A model generated the notes under the pieces. It made no database searches. It was given only the letters and a program-made list of their open reading frames with translations, and was not told the origin of the DNA. The position numbers were made by a program, and so were the translations under genes. Shown in pieces: positions 8,972-16,796 of a stretch of DNA of 64,000 nucleotides. The stretch lies in NCBI RefSeq assembly GCF_000023285.1, contig NC_013162.1, positions 2,235,001-2,299,000 of the forward strand. The letters run 5' to 3'. Position 1 is the first letter of the stretch. Every line of letters begins with the position of its first letter. The stretch comes from Capnocytophaga ochracea DSM 7271 (GTDB taxonomy: Bacteria > Bacteroidota > Bacteroidia > Flavobacteriales > Flavobacteriaceae).

Positions 8972-11047
8972 CTAAAACTCTGATTGTATCGCAGTGATAA
9001 GTACAGTGTTGTAAATATCCGGGATAAGAGCCCCACGACTGAGGTCGTTTACGGGTTTCTTTAATCCTTGTAGCATAGGACCTATGGCTAAACCGCCTGT
9101 TTCGCGTTGCACCGCCTTATAGGTGTTATTACCGGTGTTAAGGTCGGGGAAAATAAGCACATTGGCTTGTCCTGCTACAGGTGAATTTGGCATCTTTTGT
9201 TTCCCTACTTTTGGGTCTACCGCAGCGTCATATTGTATAGGTCCTTCTACGAGTAACTCGGGGCGACGCTCTTTTACAAGTGCTGTTGCTTCACGCACTT
9301 TGTCTACATCGGCACCACTACCAGAATTACCAGAAGAGTAGGAGAGGAGTGCTACCTTAGGTTCAATACCAAAAGCAATAGCTGAGTCGGCAGAGCTAAT
9401 AGCGATATCGGCTAATTGTTCAGCAGTGGGGTTAGGCACTACGGCGCAGTCACCATATACTAGTACGCGGTCGTGCAAGAGCATAAAGAATACTGATGAT
9501 ACCGTGTTCACCCCTGGTTTTGTCTTTACAAATTGCAAAGACGGACGGATAGTGTGGGCTGTAGTGTTTACTGCTCCTGATACCATACCATCAGCATCGC
9601 CTAAGAATACCATCATTGTACCGAAATAAGACGCATCAAGCATTAAGTCTTTGGCTTGCGAAAGCTCCAATCCTTTGCTCTTGCGCAATTCGTATAGTTT
9701 TTCAGCATACGCCTCATATTTATCACTTTCAGCGGGATTGATAATACTGATACGCTCTTCGTTCCATTTCAAGCCCAAAATGTTCTTAGCTCGTGTTTTA
9801 ATTGCTTCCGGTTCTCCCAAGATAGTGAGGTAAACGAGTTCGTCCTCTGCCAATTGAGAAGCCGCAGTAAGAATACGGTCGTCAGTACCTTCTGGTAACA
9901 CAATGCGTTTTTGTCCTGCACGTGCTTTTTGTACCATATTGTATTGAAACATACGAGGGGTAATAGTTTCCGATTTGAAAGAGGCTATACTGCTGTTGAG
10001 TTTCGCAGCATCTACATTTTCATCAAATAGTTGAAGAAGCATTTTTACCTTTTCAGTATTTTCAGGATAGATGCTTGATTTTGTATTCCCAATGATATTA
10101 GCAGTTTCAAAAGTATCTGTTTTAGCTATCATTATAGGAATGTTCTTTTGGATACCATCTAAAATTTTACTCATTGAAGGGTCGGGGGTTAAGTCGCCGT
10201 ATAGTACTACCCCTTTGATATTAGAGAAATTGGAATAGTTAGCCACCAAAGAACCTGCTATGAGGTCAATACGGTCAGTAGGGAGTACAGCCAAAGTATC
10301 TTCGTTTAGTTTGGCTAAATAGTTAGAAAGTTGCATAGCTCCCACAATGGTACGTTTGGTGGTAACGTCTATATTATCGCCTTTGTAAAGGAATTCAACG
10401 TTGAGTGCATTGGCTATCTCGCGGATAGTAGGGCGTGAAAGCTCTTCTTTGCGCGGAATCAAAGTGAAGGTTATATCTTTAAAGCGTTGTTCTAATTTGC
10501 TGAGCGTATCAGCAGTAGCATTGGTAGCCTTATTTACAAATACGCTAAGTACGCGCAAATCTTTTTCCAAGAAGTTGTTAAGATCTTCCTGTACTTGGTT
10601 CACCAATTCAACTTCTGATGAAAAGTTGTCTTTAAGCACTATCAAAGCAGGAATGTTGAGACTTTGTGCTACCGAAGCGTTGAAGTTTGTGTCGAAATAG
10701 CTATCGTCTATAGTACTTGAACTATCCACTAAAACAAAGTCGAATTTGCTTTCTAAGGCTTTATATTTTTTGATGATAGTGTCATATACTTCCCCTATAT
10801 TGCCTTCGTTTTTAAGAGCGATAACCTCCTGACGTGTGTAGGCATAGGCTTCATCGTAACTCATATCGAGCTGAAAGTGCTCCAAGACAGTCTCGATGAA
10901 AGTGTCTTTTTTAGATTTACTTTCTACAATAGGTCTAAAATAACCTACCTTAGCAGTGTTGCGCATAATCATTTGCAACACACCCAAACTCACCACCGAC
11001 TTACCGCTGTGTGCATTGGTAGCGATGATATAAACAGATTTATTCAT
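8972..11047 (-). CDS. pta: Phosphate acetyltransferase
   Basis: This enzyme interconverts acetyl-CoA and acetyl phosphate. The 691-residue protein is the long form. The N-terminal P-loop NTPase-like domain (ATNAHSGKSVVSLG, about 9-22) is followed by a DRTGG-type middle domain (about 210-330) and the C-terminal catalytic PTA_PTB domain from about 365 (RIVLPEGTDDRILTAA, then SYSSGNSGSG, VEGPIQYDAAVDP, NVLIFPDLNTGNNTYKAVQR). It is first in an operon with ackA and has a clear promoter just upstream. The long N-terminal domain is regulatory in enterobacterial homologues; its role here is inferred. Confidence 0.96.
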   Translation of the reverse strand: MNKSVYIIATNAHSGKSVVSLGVLQMIMRNTAKVGYFRPIVESKSKKDTFIETVLEHFQLDMSYDEAYAYTRQEVIALKNEGNIGEVYDTIIKKYKALESKFDFVLVDSSSTIDDSYFDTNFNASVAQSLNIPALIVLKDNFSSEVELVNQVQEDLNNFLEKDLRVLSVFVNKATNATADTLSKLEQRFKDITFTLIPRKEELSRPTIREIANALNVEFLYKGDNIDVTTKRTIVGAMQLSNYLAKLNEDTLAVLPTDRIDLIAGSLVANYSNFSNIKGVVLYGDLTPDPSMSKILDGIQKNIPIMIAKTDTFETANIIGNTKSSIYPENTEKVKMLLQLFDENVDAAKLNSSIASFKSETITPRMFQYNMVQKARAGQKRIVLPEGTDDRILTAASQLAEDELVYLTILGEPEAIKTRAKNILGLKWNEERISIINPAESDKYEAYAEKLYELRKSKGLELSQAKDLMLDASYFGTMMVFLGDADGMVSGAVNTTAHTIRPSLQFVKTKPGVNTVSSVFFMLLHDRVLVYGDCAVVPNPTAEQLADIAISSADSAIAFGIEPKVALLSYSSGNSGSGADVDKVREATALVKERRPELLVEGPIQYDAAVDPKVGKQKMPNSPVAGQANVLIFPDLNTGNNTYKAVQRETGGLAIGPMLQGLKKPVNDLSRGALIPDIYNTVLITAIQSEF

Positions 11048-11084
11048 TTTTTTATTTACTTTTTAGTGTTTATATATTAAGTTG

Positions 11085-11114
11085 CAAAGGTAACAATATA
11101 ATTTAAGAAAGCAA
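11085..11114 (-). promoter_or_regulatory. Promoter for pta-ackA
   Basis: Minus-strand TACCTTTG (plus-strand 11085-11092) and TTG (11112-11114) are separated by 19 bases. The pta start codon is 37 bases downstream. Confidence 0.8.
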
Positions 11115-11158
11115 CATAAAAAAGATATTTTTATTTTTAATACCTCAATAATCAATAT

Positions 11159-11875
11159 CTATTCTTCTTTATACTCCTTGCCGTTATATTTCAAGAATAC
11201 AGTTTTAGTGCTTTTTTCCACTACTTTATCATCGCAATTTTTATCTGTAGCTTTTTTAATAAAAGTCTGTTTATCCTTAATGTTGAAATAGCCATTTGTT
11301 TTTTTACTATCCATTATAAACATAGAATTACTCTCATCTGACCAACTTCCTTCACAGTTATAGTTCCATTCCCCGTTATATGTACTTAATTGATATTGAT
11401 GCAGTATTTTTTTAAGAGAGGTATTTTCTGGTAAAAACAAACTAAATGTTTCTTCAGAATAAGGATTTACTTTGCTACCATTTTTATAGAAAGCCCGAAT
11501 GCCAAAAGCACGTATTCCTTCGGTAAGTATAAACTTAGCCGTATCAATAGAAAGCTCTTGTAATTCAACAGCATCCGAATAATACTCATCAATTCCCTTA
11601 TACGACTGTGTTATTCGTTGTTGTAAGAAGTCATACACCACCACATAAAGGTCAAATGTTGCCTCGTTTTCGTCGTTCCCTTTTCTTATAGGAAATACCA
11701 TTACCAATTTATGAGTGTCGTAAGGCAATACCTTTTCAGTATACAAGTCTTTATCAATCTCGTTTTTAGGAATTCCCAAAGTCTTGATAACTTGATTGTA
11801 AGCTTGTGCGTTCTCTTGAGCTTTTACCACATAAGAGCAAAATAATAAAGTAAAGATAAAAAGTAGTCGTTTCAT
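11159..11875 (-). CDS. Secreted protein of unknown function
   Basis: The 238-residue protein is read from the ATG whose first base is 11875. This gives a signal peptide (MKRLLFIFTLLFCSYVVKA-Q) and leaves about 23 bases to the expected transcription start. The ATG at 11905 overlaps the -7 promoter element and can be discarded. The mature part alternates beta-rich segments and carries two late cysteines (NYNCEGSW, KNCDDK). No enzyme motif is visible and I do not recognise a family. It is monocistronic, between pta and a dispersed repeat. Confidence 0.68.
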   Translation of the reverse strand: MKRLLFIFTLLFCSYVVKAQENAQAYNQVIKTLGIPKNEIDKDLYTEKVLPYDTHKLVMVFPIRKGNDENEATFDLYVVVYDFLQQRITQSYKGIDEYYSDAVELQELSIDTAKFILTEGIRAFGIRAFYKNGSKVNPYSEETFSLFLPENTSLKKILHQYQLSTYNGEWNYNCEGSWSDESNSMFIMDSKKTNGYFNIKDKQTFIKKATDKNCDDKVVEKSTKTVFLKYNGKEYKEE

Positions 11876-11904
11876 CGTTCTTATAAGAATATCAGTTGAA
11901 AGCA

Positions 11905-11936
11905 CAAAGATAAGGAATTTTTTAATAATTAATCAA
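11905..11936 (-). promoter_or_regulatory. Promoter for the secreted protein at 11159-11875
   Basis: Minus-strand TATCTTTG (plus-strand 11905-11912) and TTG (11934-11936) are 21 bases apart. This element decides the start codon of the gene. Confidence 0.7.
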
Positions 11937-11984
11937 ACAAGAAAGTTTCTGTACCTCACATCTCTTTATTTGGCTCTCTCTCGT

Positions 11985-12225
11985 TCGTGTATCTTAGCTC
12001 GTTGCTCCTTTGTTTTTCTTTCGTTTTATTGCCCTCAAAATTACCTTTTTTCTTCACTCTTAACCTCTTATTATCAACTATTTACATACCCTTTCTATAC
12101 CAATCGTCCAAGATTCGTATAAGCTTCCTATAAGCTAAGTATAAGATTTTTTCTTCCAAAAGTACATTTTCTTGTTATTTATAATTTCGTTTTCTTTTCT
12201 TATTTCTTATCCCTAATTTTGCCCT
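11985..12225 (-). repeat. Dispersed intergenic repeat, copy 2 (about 220-240 bp)
   Basis: Read on the minus strand, this stretch matches the plus strand at about 35470-35690. Shared blocks in order are AACGAAATTATAAATAACAA, AAATCTTAT..TTAGCTTATA, GGAAGCTTATACGAATCTTGG, GATTGGTATA, TATGTAA, GTTAAGAGTGAAGAA and AATAAAACGAAA. It fills most of the gene-free stretch 11937-12273. No long reading frame, transposase fragment or terminal inverted repeat is evident. Edges are approximate. Confidence 0.8.
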
Positions 12226-12273
12226 ATACTATTAAGCTCGTTTTCATCATTATAATATTTTTGTCCGTGATAA

Positions 12274-12304
12274 TTTGTCAGTAAATTTAAATGTATTATC
12301 TTTG
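12274..12304 (+). promoter_or_regulatory. Promoter for the DHS-like gene
   Basis: TTTG at 12274-12277 and TATCTTTG at 12297-12304 with a 19-base spacer; the start codon is 30 bases downstream. Confidence 0.82.
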
Positions 12305-12334
12305 CACCAACAATTTAGATTTTAAAGTAAAGAA

Positions 12335-13309
12335 ATGAGTAAAGGACCTATTTCTCAATTTATCGAGAAAAACTTTTTACACTTTAATGCAGCAGCTTTA
12401 GTTGATGCTGCCAAAGGATATGAAACCCATATCACTGAAGGCGGAAAAATGCTCGTAGCACTTGCTGGAGCAATGAGTACGGCAGAATTAGGCATTTCGC
12501 TTGCCGAGATGATTCGCGCGGGAAAAATAGATATTATCTCTTGTACAGGAGCGAACCTCGAAGAAGATGTGATGAATCTTGTAGCGCACTCTCATTACAA
12601 GCGTGTTCCTCATTACCGCGACCTCACTCCTGAGCAAGAAAGAGAACTCCTCGACGGTCATTACAACCGTGTAACCGACACTTGTATTCCTGAGGAAGAA
12701 GCTTTCCGTCGTTTGCAAAAACACTTAGAAGACGTATGGCACGCAGCCGAAAGTAAGGGTGAACGCTATTTCCCTCACGAATATCTATATCAAGTAGTGA
12801 AATCGGGGGTATTGGAGCAATATTATGAAATCGACCCTAAAAACTCTTGGATATTGGCAGCAGCCGAAAAGAACTTGCCTATCGTATGTCCAGGTTGGGA
12901 AGATTCAACTACCGGTAACATCTTCGCTGCCAATGTAATCAAAGGAAACTTGAAAGCCTCTACTGTGAAAACAGGTATTGAGTATATGATTTATCTCACC
13001 GAATGGTATCGTGCCAATTCAGCGGGTAAGGGCGTAGGTTTCTTCCAAATAGGAGGCGGTATTGCTGGTGATTTCCCTATCTGCGTGGTACCTATGATGT
13101 ATCAAGATTTGGAATGGGAAGGCGTACCTTTCTGGTCGTATTTCTGTCAGATTTCCGATTCTACCACCAGCTACGGTTCTTATTCAGGAGCAGTGCCTAA
13201 TGAGAAGATTACTTGGGGTAAATTAGATATTGACACCCCTAAATTTATAGTAGAATCCGATGCTACCATTGTAGCACCTCTTATTTTTGCTTATCTTTTA
13301 GGTAAGTAA
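12335..13309 (+). CDS. Deoxyhypusine synthase-like protein (bacterial DHS-like family)
   Basis: The 324-residue protein has the deoxyhypusine-synthase fold and NAD-site motifs: FNAAALVDAAKGY, LAGAMSTAELG, SCTGANLEEDVMN, the C-terminal SYGSYSGAVPNEKITWGKL and a late ESDATIVAPL. Bacteria have no eIF5A, so a true deoxyhypusine synthase role is unlikely. Related bacterial enzymes make homospermidine or act on other polyamine substrates. The loop that in human DHS reads GGGVVKHHI, containing the lysine that carries the aminobutyl intermediate, here reads GGGIAGDFP (residues 240-248), so the catalytic lysine is replaced by G245. This variant is characteristic of a bacterial subgroup and its chemistry is unsettled as far as I know. 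An own promoter and strong terminator make it monocistronic. A polyamine role is supported weakly by arginine decarboxylase 5.6 kb away. Confidence 0.85.
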   Translation: MSKGPISQFIEKNFLHFNAAALVDAAKGYETHITEGGKMLVALAGAMSTAELGISLAEMIRAGKIDIISCTGANLEEDVMNLVAHSHYKRVPHYRDLTPEQERELLDGHYNRVTDTCIPEEEAFRRLQKHLEDVWHAAESKGERYFPHEYLYQVVKSGVLEQYYEIDPKNSWILAAAEKNLPIVCPGWEDSTTGNIFAANVIKGNLKASTVKTGIEYMIYLTEWYRANSAGKGVGFFQIGGGIAGDFPICVVPMMYQDLEWEGVPFWSYFCQISDSTTSYGSYSGAVPNEKITWGKLDIDTPKFIVESDATIVAPLIFAYLLGK

Positions 13310-13324
13310 TTTCAACTAAAAGGT

Positions 13325-13360
13325 AAAAGGGAACAAGTATAGCGGTACTTGTTCCCTTTT
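13325..13360 (+). terminator. Terminator of the DHS-like gene
   Basis: A perfect 15-bp stem (13325-13339 with 13346-13360), a 6-base loop and a T-rich tail, 15 bases after the stop. It also works in reverse for the convergent gene. Confidence 0.92.
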
Positions 13361-13400
13361 ATCTTTTACTCACATATCCATCTGTGAGCCCTCGCTGGCT

Positions 13401-13456
13401 TTACCTTTTATCTTTTACCTTTTATCTTTTACCTTTTACCTTTTACCTTTTACCTT
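13401..13456. repeat. Heptanucleotide array (TTACCTT/TTATCTT)8
   Basis: Eight consecutive 7-bp units alternate at first between TTACCTT and TTATCTT and then read TTACCTT. The array runs up to and into the end of the following minus-strand gene, whose stop codon is near 13450. Seen directly; function unknown. Confidence 0.88.
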
Positions 13457-13971
13457 ATATAGAACCCTTCTTTTCCTTGTTCTCTTCTTATGAAAATATA
13501 GCCTTGGGAGTAGACGTCTATATACACCGTAACCTTTTCATTAGCAGTAAGAGCTTGCCATAGGGAGGCTTTTTCTTTTTGGTAAATATTGTTGATGATA
13601 AGAATACTATCGTTGTGCATATAATTTAAATAAATACTTAAATCTTCTTTTGGGTAATTGATAAAAAGCAAGTCGTATGTAACAGATGGTTGCAACTGAA
13701 AGCTAATGTTACAGGTTTCTTTTATAGCAGTTATACTATTTAGCATATCTTCATCAGTGAAAATAGTTTTTACCTCTAAATAACGAATAATCTTCAATAA
13801 TAACACCAATTGTCTTTTGGATAGGGTAGGAGGAAAACCCTTGATTTCTTGATGGTTTACTAATTGTTTATTGTACAAGCAACGAGTTACAAAGTTGTAG
13901 ACAAAAGGTGAGTGCACCCCGTGCTCATTGGTAGATTTTAAAAGGAATTTTAAATAACTCTTAAATGGCAT
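13450..13971 (-). CDS. Small degenerate SAM-methyltransferase-like protein
   Basis: The 173-residue protein begins SYLKFLLKS.NEHGVHSPFVYNFV, a signature I associate with a Bacteroidota family annotated as class I SAM-dependent methyltransferase (usually about 230-260 residues). Here the central region that would hold the GxGxG SAM-binding loop is missing or strongly altered. The part YDLLFINYPKEDLSIYLNYM...ILIINNIY resembles the later Rossmann strands. It may be a shortened or inactive relative. Its C-terminal codons overlap a heptad array. It is divergent from the SprT-like gene, with back-to-back promoters. Confidence 0.55.
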   Translation of the reverse strand: MPFKSYLKFLLKSTNEHGVHSPFVYNFVTRCLYNKQLVNHQEIKGFPPTLSKRQLVLLLKIIRYLEVKTIFTDEDMLNSITAIKETCNISFQLQPSVTYDLLFINYPKEDLSIYLNYMHNDSILIINNIYQKEKASLWQALTANEKVTVYIDVYSQGYIFIRREQGKEGFYIR

Positions 13972-13997
13972 CTTTTCTTTTCTTCAAACAAACACGG

Positions 13998-14027
13998 CAA
14001 AGGTAGAGAAAATTAGTAAATTGGCAA
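13998..14027 (-). promoter_or_regulatory. Promoter for the methyltransferase-like gene
   Basis: Minus-strand TACCTTTG (plus-strand 13998-14005) and TTG (14025-14027), spacer 19. It faces away from the SprT-like promoter. Confidence 0.75.
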
Positions 14028-14033
14028 ATTTTA

Positions 14034-14065
14034 TTTGTGGGTATAAAATATTATTTGTACATTTG
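14034..14065 (+). promoter_or_regulatory. Promoter for the SprT-like gene
   Basis: TTTG at 14034-14037 and TACATTTG at 14058-14065, spacer 20. The start codon at 14072 is only 6 bases past the -7 box, so the mRNA is nearly leaderless and a start at 14021 is ruled out. Confidence 0.75.
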
Positions 14066-14071
14066 CAGGCT

Positions 14072-14671
14072 ATGAGAGAAATTCTTGTTAAATATTTACC
14101 TGATAACGCAGTAACACCTTGTTTCGAACTGATAAAAGTAAACAACATCTATTTGAGAATTGTAAACGAACGAAAAACAAGGCACGGCGATTATCGGCAA
14201 CTTCCTAACGGGCAACATCTCATCACAATGAATGCTACTGCTAATAAGTATCGTTTCTTGATAACTTTTATTCACGAAGTGGCTCATCTGGTAGCTTTTG
14301 AACGCTTTGGGCGGCTTATCAAACCTCACGGTAACGAATGGAAATACACTTTCCAACAACTGATGAAACCTTTTATCATCCCTGAGATATTCCCTCAGCA
14401 ATTATTAGGAGTATTACAACGGCACTTTGTCAACCCTATGTCCAGTAGTGATGTAGACCCCGCATTGACAATCGCCCTAAAACAGTTTGATATCAATGAA
14501 AATATGAGCTTTATTTATGAGATTCCTTTAGGTAGTACGTTTCGTATCAAAGACGGACGCGTATTTCGCAAAGGACAACGCCGTGTGAAATGTTATGATT
14601 GTGTGGAACTCGGCTCAGGCAAGAAGTATATCTTTCAACCTCACGCCGAAGTAGAGCTCATAAAGGCTTAA
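14072..14671 (+). CDS. SprT-like zinc metalloprotease-fold protein
   Basis: The 199-residue protein contains FIHEVAHLVAF, an HExxH motif at H68-E69..H72, and a further histidine in KPHGNEWK, as in the SprT/Spartan-like family that in eukaryotes digests DNA-protein crosslinks. The C-terminal half (RRVKCYDCVELGSGKKYIF) looks like a small beta-rich domain with only two cysteines, so the usual four-cysteine zinc ribbon of SprT is incomplete. A peptidase role is inferred from motif only. It is followed 27 bases later by the GDP-mannose gene on the same strand. Confidence 0.78.
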   Translation: MREILVKYLPDNAVTPCFELIKVNNIYLRIVNERKTRHGDYRQLPNGQHLITMNATANKYRFLITFIHEVAHLVAFERFGRLIKPHGNEWKYTFQQLMKPFIIPEIFPQQLLGVLQRHFVNPMSSSDVDPALTIALKQFDINENMSFIYEIPLGSTFRIKDGRVFRKGQRRVKCYDCVELGSGKKYIFQPHAEVELIKA

Positions 14672-14698
14672 AAACTTGAATTAAAATATTACAAATAT

Positions 14699-15772
14699 AT
14701 GGTGAACAATTATTATGCAGTGATTATGGCAGGAGGCATAGGTTCGCGCTTTTGGCCTGTAAGTACAACTGAATATCCTAAACAATTTCACGATATGCTC
14801 GGTACAGGGCAAACGCTTTTACAGCGCACTTATTCCCGCTTGCAGAAGTTTATTCCGCAAGAGAATATTCTCATTCTTACTAACGAACGTTACAAAGAGA
14901 TTGTAGAGGAACAAATTCCTAATATATTGCCTAAAAACTTGGTATTAGAGCCTTGTATGCGCAATACAGCTCCGTGTATACTCTATGCCGCAATGAAAGT
15001 GAACAAGCGCAACCCCAATGGCGTAATGATAGTAGCCCCCAGCGATGCGTGGATTGAAGACGAAAAAGCTTTTATGCACAATGTGATTACTTGTTTTAAT
15101 GCTGCACAGAAAGCCGACAATATTCTTACTTTGGGTATAGTACCTACTTTCCCTAACACTGGTTATGGTTACATTCAGTATGACAAAGACGATAATACTA
15201 ATATCAAAAAAGTAAATCAGTTTCGTGAAAAACCTGATTACGATACCGCCAAAGAGTTTTTAAAACAAGGTAATTTTTTGTGGAATGCGGGTATCTTTAT
15301 ATGGAGTACACAAACGGTACTTACCGCTTATAAAACCTATCAACCGGTGATGTATGAACTCTTTGAGAAAGGTAAAGCTACTTATAATACTGAAAACGAA
15401 GTCGATTTTATAGCCAAAGCCTATCCGAAAGCCGAAAATATATCGGTGGACTACGCTATTTTAGAGCCGTCTACTAACATTTATGTACTGCCCGCTAATT
15501 TCGATTGGAACGATTTAGGTTCTTGGGGCTCTCTACACGACAAGACCCCTAAGGATAGTGCCCAAAATGCCGTAATTAATGCAAGAGTATTGCTCAAAGA
15601 TGCCGAAAACAATATTATTCGCACCGAAGGTGATAAATGTGTGGTAATAGATGGACTCAAGAACTACATAGTGGTAGATAGAGACGATGTATTGTTGATT
15701 TATCCCAAGGCAAAAGAACAAAACATTAAAGAGATAGTAAACGAAGTAAAGAATAAATGGGGATTACATTAA
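14699..15772 (+). CDS. manC: Mannose-1-phosphate guanylyltransferase
   Basis: The enzyme makes GDP-mannose from mannose-1-phosphate and GTP for surface glycans. The 357-residue protein contains only the nucleotidyltransferase part: MAGGIGSRFWPVS with YPKQF (nucleotide binding, about 11-31), EPCMRNTAPCI, VAPSDAWI, FREKPD, NFLWNAGIFIWS and SVDYAILEPS with FDWNDLGSWGSL. The isomerase domain of bifunctional ManC/AlgA proteins is absent, which is common in Bacteroidota. It overlaps the next gene by 16 bases, so the two are translationally linked. Specificity for mannose over other hexose phosphates rests on family resemblance. Confidence 0.92.
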   Translation: MVNNYYAVIMAGGIGSRFWPVSTTEYPKQFHDMLGTGQTLLQRTYSRLQKFIPQENILILTNERYKEIVEEQIPNILPKNLVLEPCMRNTAPCILYAAMKVNKRNPNGVMIVAPSDAWIEDEKAFMHNVITCFNAAQKADNILTLGIVPTFPNTGYGYIQYDKDDNTNIKKVNQFREKPDYDTAKEFLKQGNFLWNAGIFIWSTQTVLTAYKTYQPVMYELFEKGKATYNTENEVDFIAKAYPKAENISVDYAILEPSTNIYVLPANFDWNDLGSWGSLHDKTPKDSAQNAVINARVLLKDAENNIIRTEGDKCVVIDGLKNYIVVDRDDVLLIYPKAKEQNIKEIVNEVKNKWGLH

Positions 15773-16233
15773 AGAAGTTACTCACCGAGAAGGGATACAC
15801 CTCTGTTCCTCTTGAATTTACGCTTACCAAACACTTTGTTCTACAAGCTAAAATCAATGGAGTAGAAGGACGTTTTATTTTGGATACGGGGGCTTCTAAC
15901 ACCTGTGTAGGAGTAGAATGGATAACCTATTTTAATCTGCAAGCCGAAGCCTCCGAAATAAAAGCAGCAGGAGCAGGAGCAAGTGGTATGGAAACACAAG
16001 TTGCCGCAAAAAATCACTTAGAGATAGGAGGAATGAGTATGCACAAACTTCCCTTAGTACTTTTTGATTTAACTCACGTAAACGAAGCATTAGCAGAGTT
16101 TCAAACACCCCCTGTTCACGGTATTATAGGAGCTGAAGTACTCCAAAAGAGAAAAGCTGTGATAGATTATGCAAAGAAAAGGCTGTATCTCTATTTCGCT
16201 CCTAAATACAAAATGTATTACCTCTTGTTGTAG
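15757..16233 (+). CDS. Retropepsin-like aspartyl protease family protein (clan AA)
   Basis: The 158-residue protein has one aspartyl-protease lobe. FILDTGASNT with D43 is the catalytic DTG motif, and the later GIIGAEVLQKRKAVIDY is the matching hydrophobic-Gly segment of single-lobed (retroviral-type) proteases, which act as dimers. There is no signal peptide or membrane anchor, so a cytoplasmic location is likely. The start overlaps the end of the GDP-mannose gene, which implies cotranscription, but a functional tie is not evident. Substrate is unknown. Confidence 0.82.
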   Translation: MGITLKKLLTEKGYTSVPLEFTLTKHFVLQAKINGVEGRFILDTGASNTCVGVEWITYFNLQAEASEIKAAGAGASGMETQVAAKNHLEIGGMSMHKLPLVLFDLTHVNEALAEFQTPPVHGIIGAEVLQKRKAVIDYAKKRLYLYFAPKYKMYYLLL

Positions 16234-16257
16234 GTTCATATTTTTTTCGTACATTTG
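16228..16257 (+). promoter_or_regulatory. Promoter for the lipoprotein-dnaX transcript
   Basis: TTG at 16228-16230 and TACATTTG at 16250-16257, spacer 19. The start codon is at 16276. Confidence 0.78.
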
Positions 16258-16275
16258 CAAAAACATTTAAAATTG

Positions 16276-16794
16276 ATGAGTAAAAAGACACTTTATTTTG
16301 CCTTTATCATAGGTCTATTTGCAATAGCTTGCAATGATGGTAATTTGGAAGTAGATACCATTTCATTTGAAAATTCTGATGTGCTATCTTGTACGACCAA
16401 TGATACTACAGCTACTTTTTTATTCAAATATAGTCAAAAGCAAGCACTTATTCTTAATTTACCTGCTAATATTTTAGAAAATAAAGAAAAGACTGTTTCA
16501 GGCACTATACCCACTAATTTTAAACTTTATTACCGTACTTTCAGCGATGCGGTAACTACCAATTATTTTTGTAATGTTTATCCTCCTGCTACCCCTAATG
16601 TTACTTCGCAAATTGAAGCCACAGGAGGTAATGTTACAATTGTCTCACGTCCTATTTACAATGAAACAACTGGTGCTTTGTTGCGTTATGATCATCGAAT
16701 AAGTATCACTGATTTGGTACTTGTGAATGGAGAAGGCAATAAGATAGTAGATTCTAATTTTGTTTTTGGGACTTATCAAACTAACAAACAGTAG
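16276..16794 (+). CDS. Lipoprotein of unknown function
   Basis: The 172-residue protein is read from the ATG at 16276, 18 bases past the promoter. The signal peptide ends in the lipobox GLFAIAC-N, so it should be lipid-anchored. The mature part is beta-rich with two further cysteines (LSCTTND, YFCNVY) that could pair. The residues after the lipid cysteine (NDGN) do not look like the surface-export signal, so a periplasmic location is more likely. I recognise no domain. Two bases separate its stop from the dnaX start, so the two are probably cotranscribed. Confidence 0.7.
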   Translation: MSKKTLYFAFIIGLFAIACNDGNLEVDTISFENSDVLSCTTNDTTATFLFKYSQKQALILNLPANILENKEKTVSGTIPTNFKLYYRTFSDAVTTNYFCNVYPPATPNVTSQIEATGGNVTIVSRPIYNETTGALLRYDHRISITDLVLVNGEGNKIVDSNFVFGTYQTNKQ

Positions 16795-16796
16795 AA

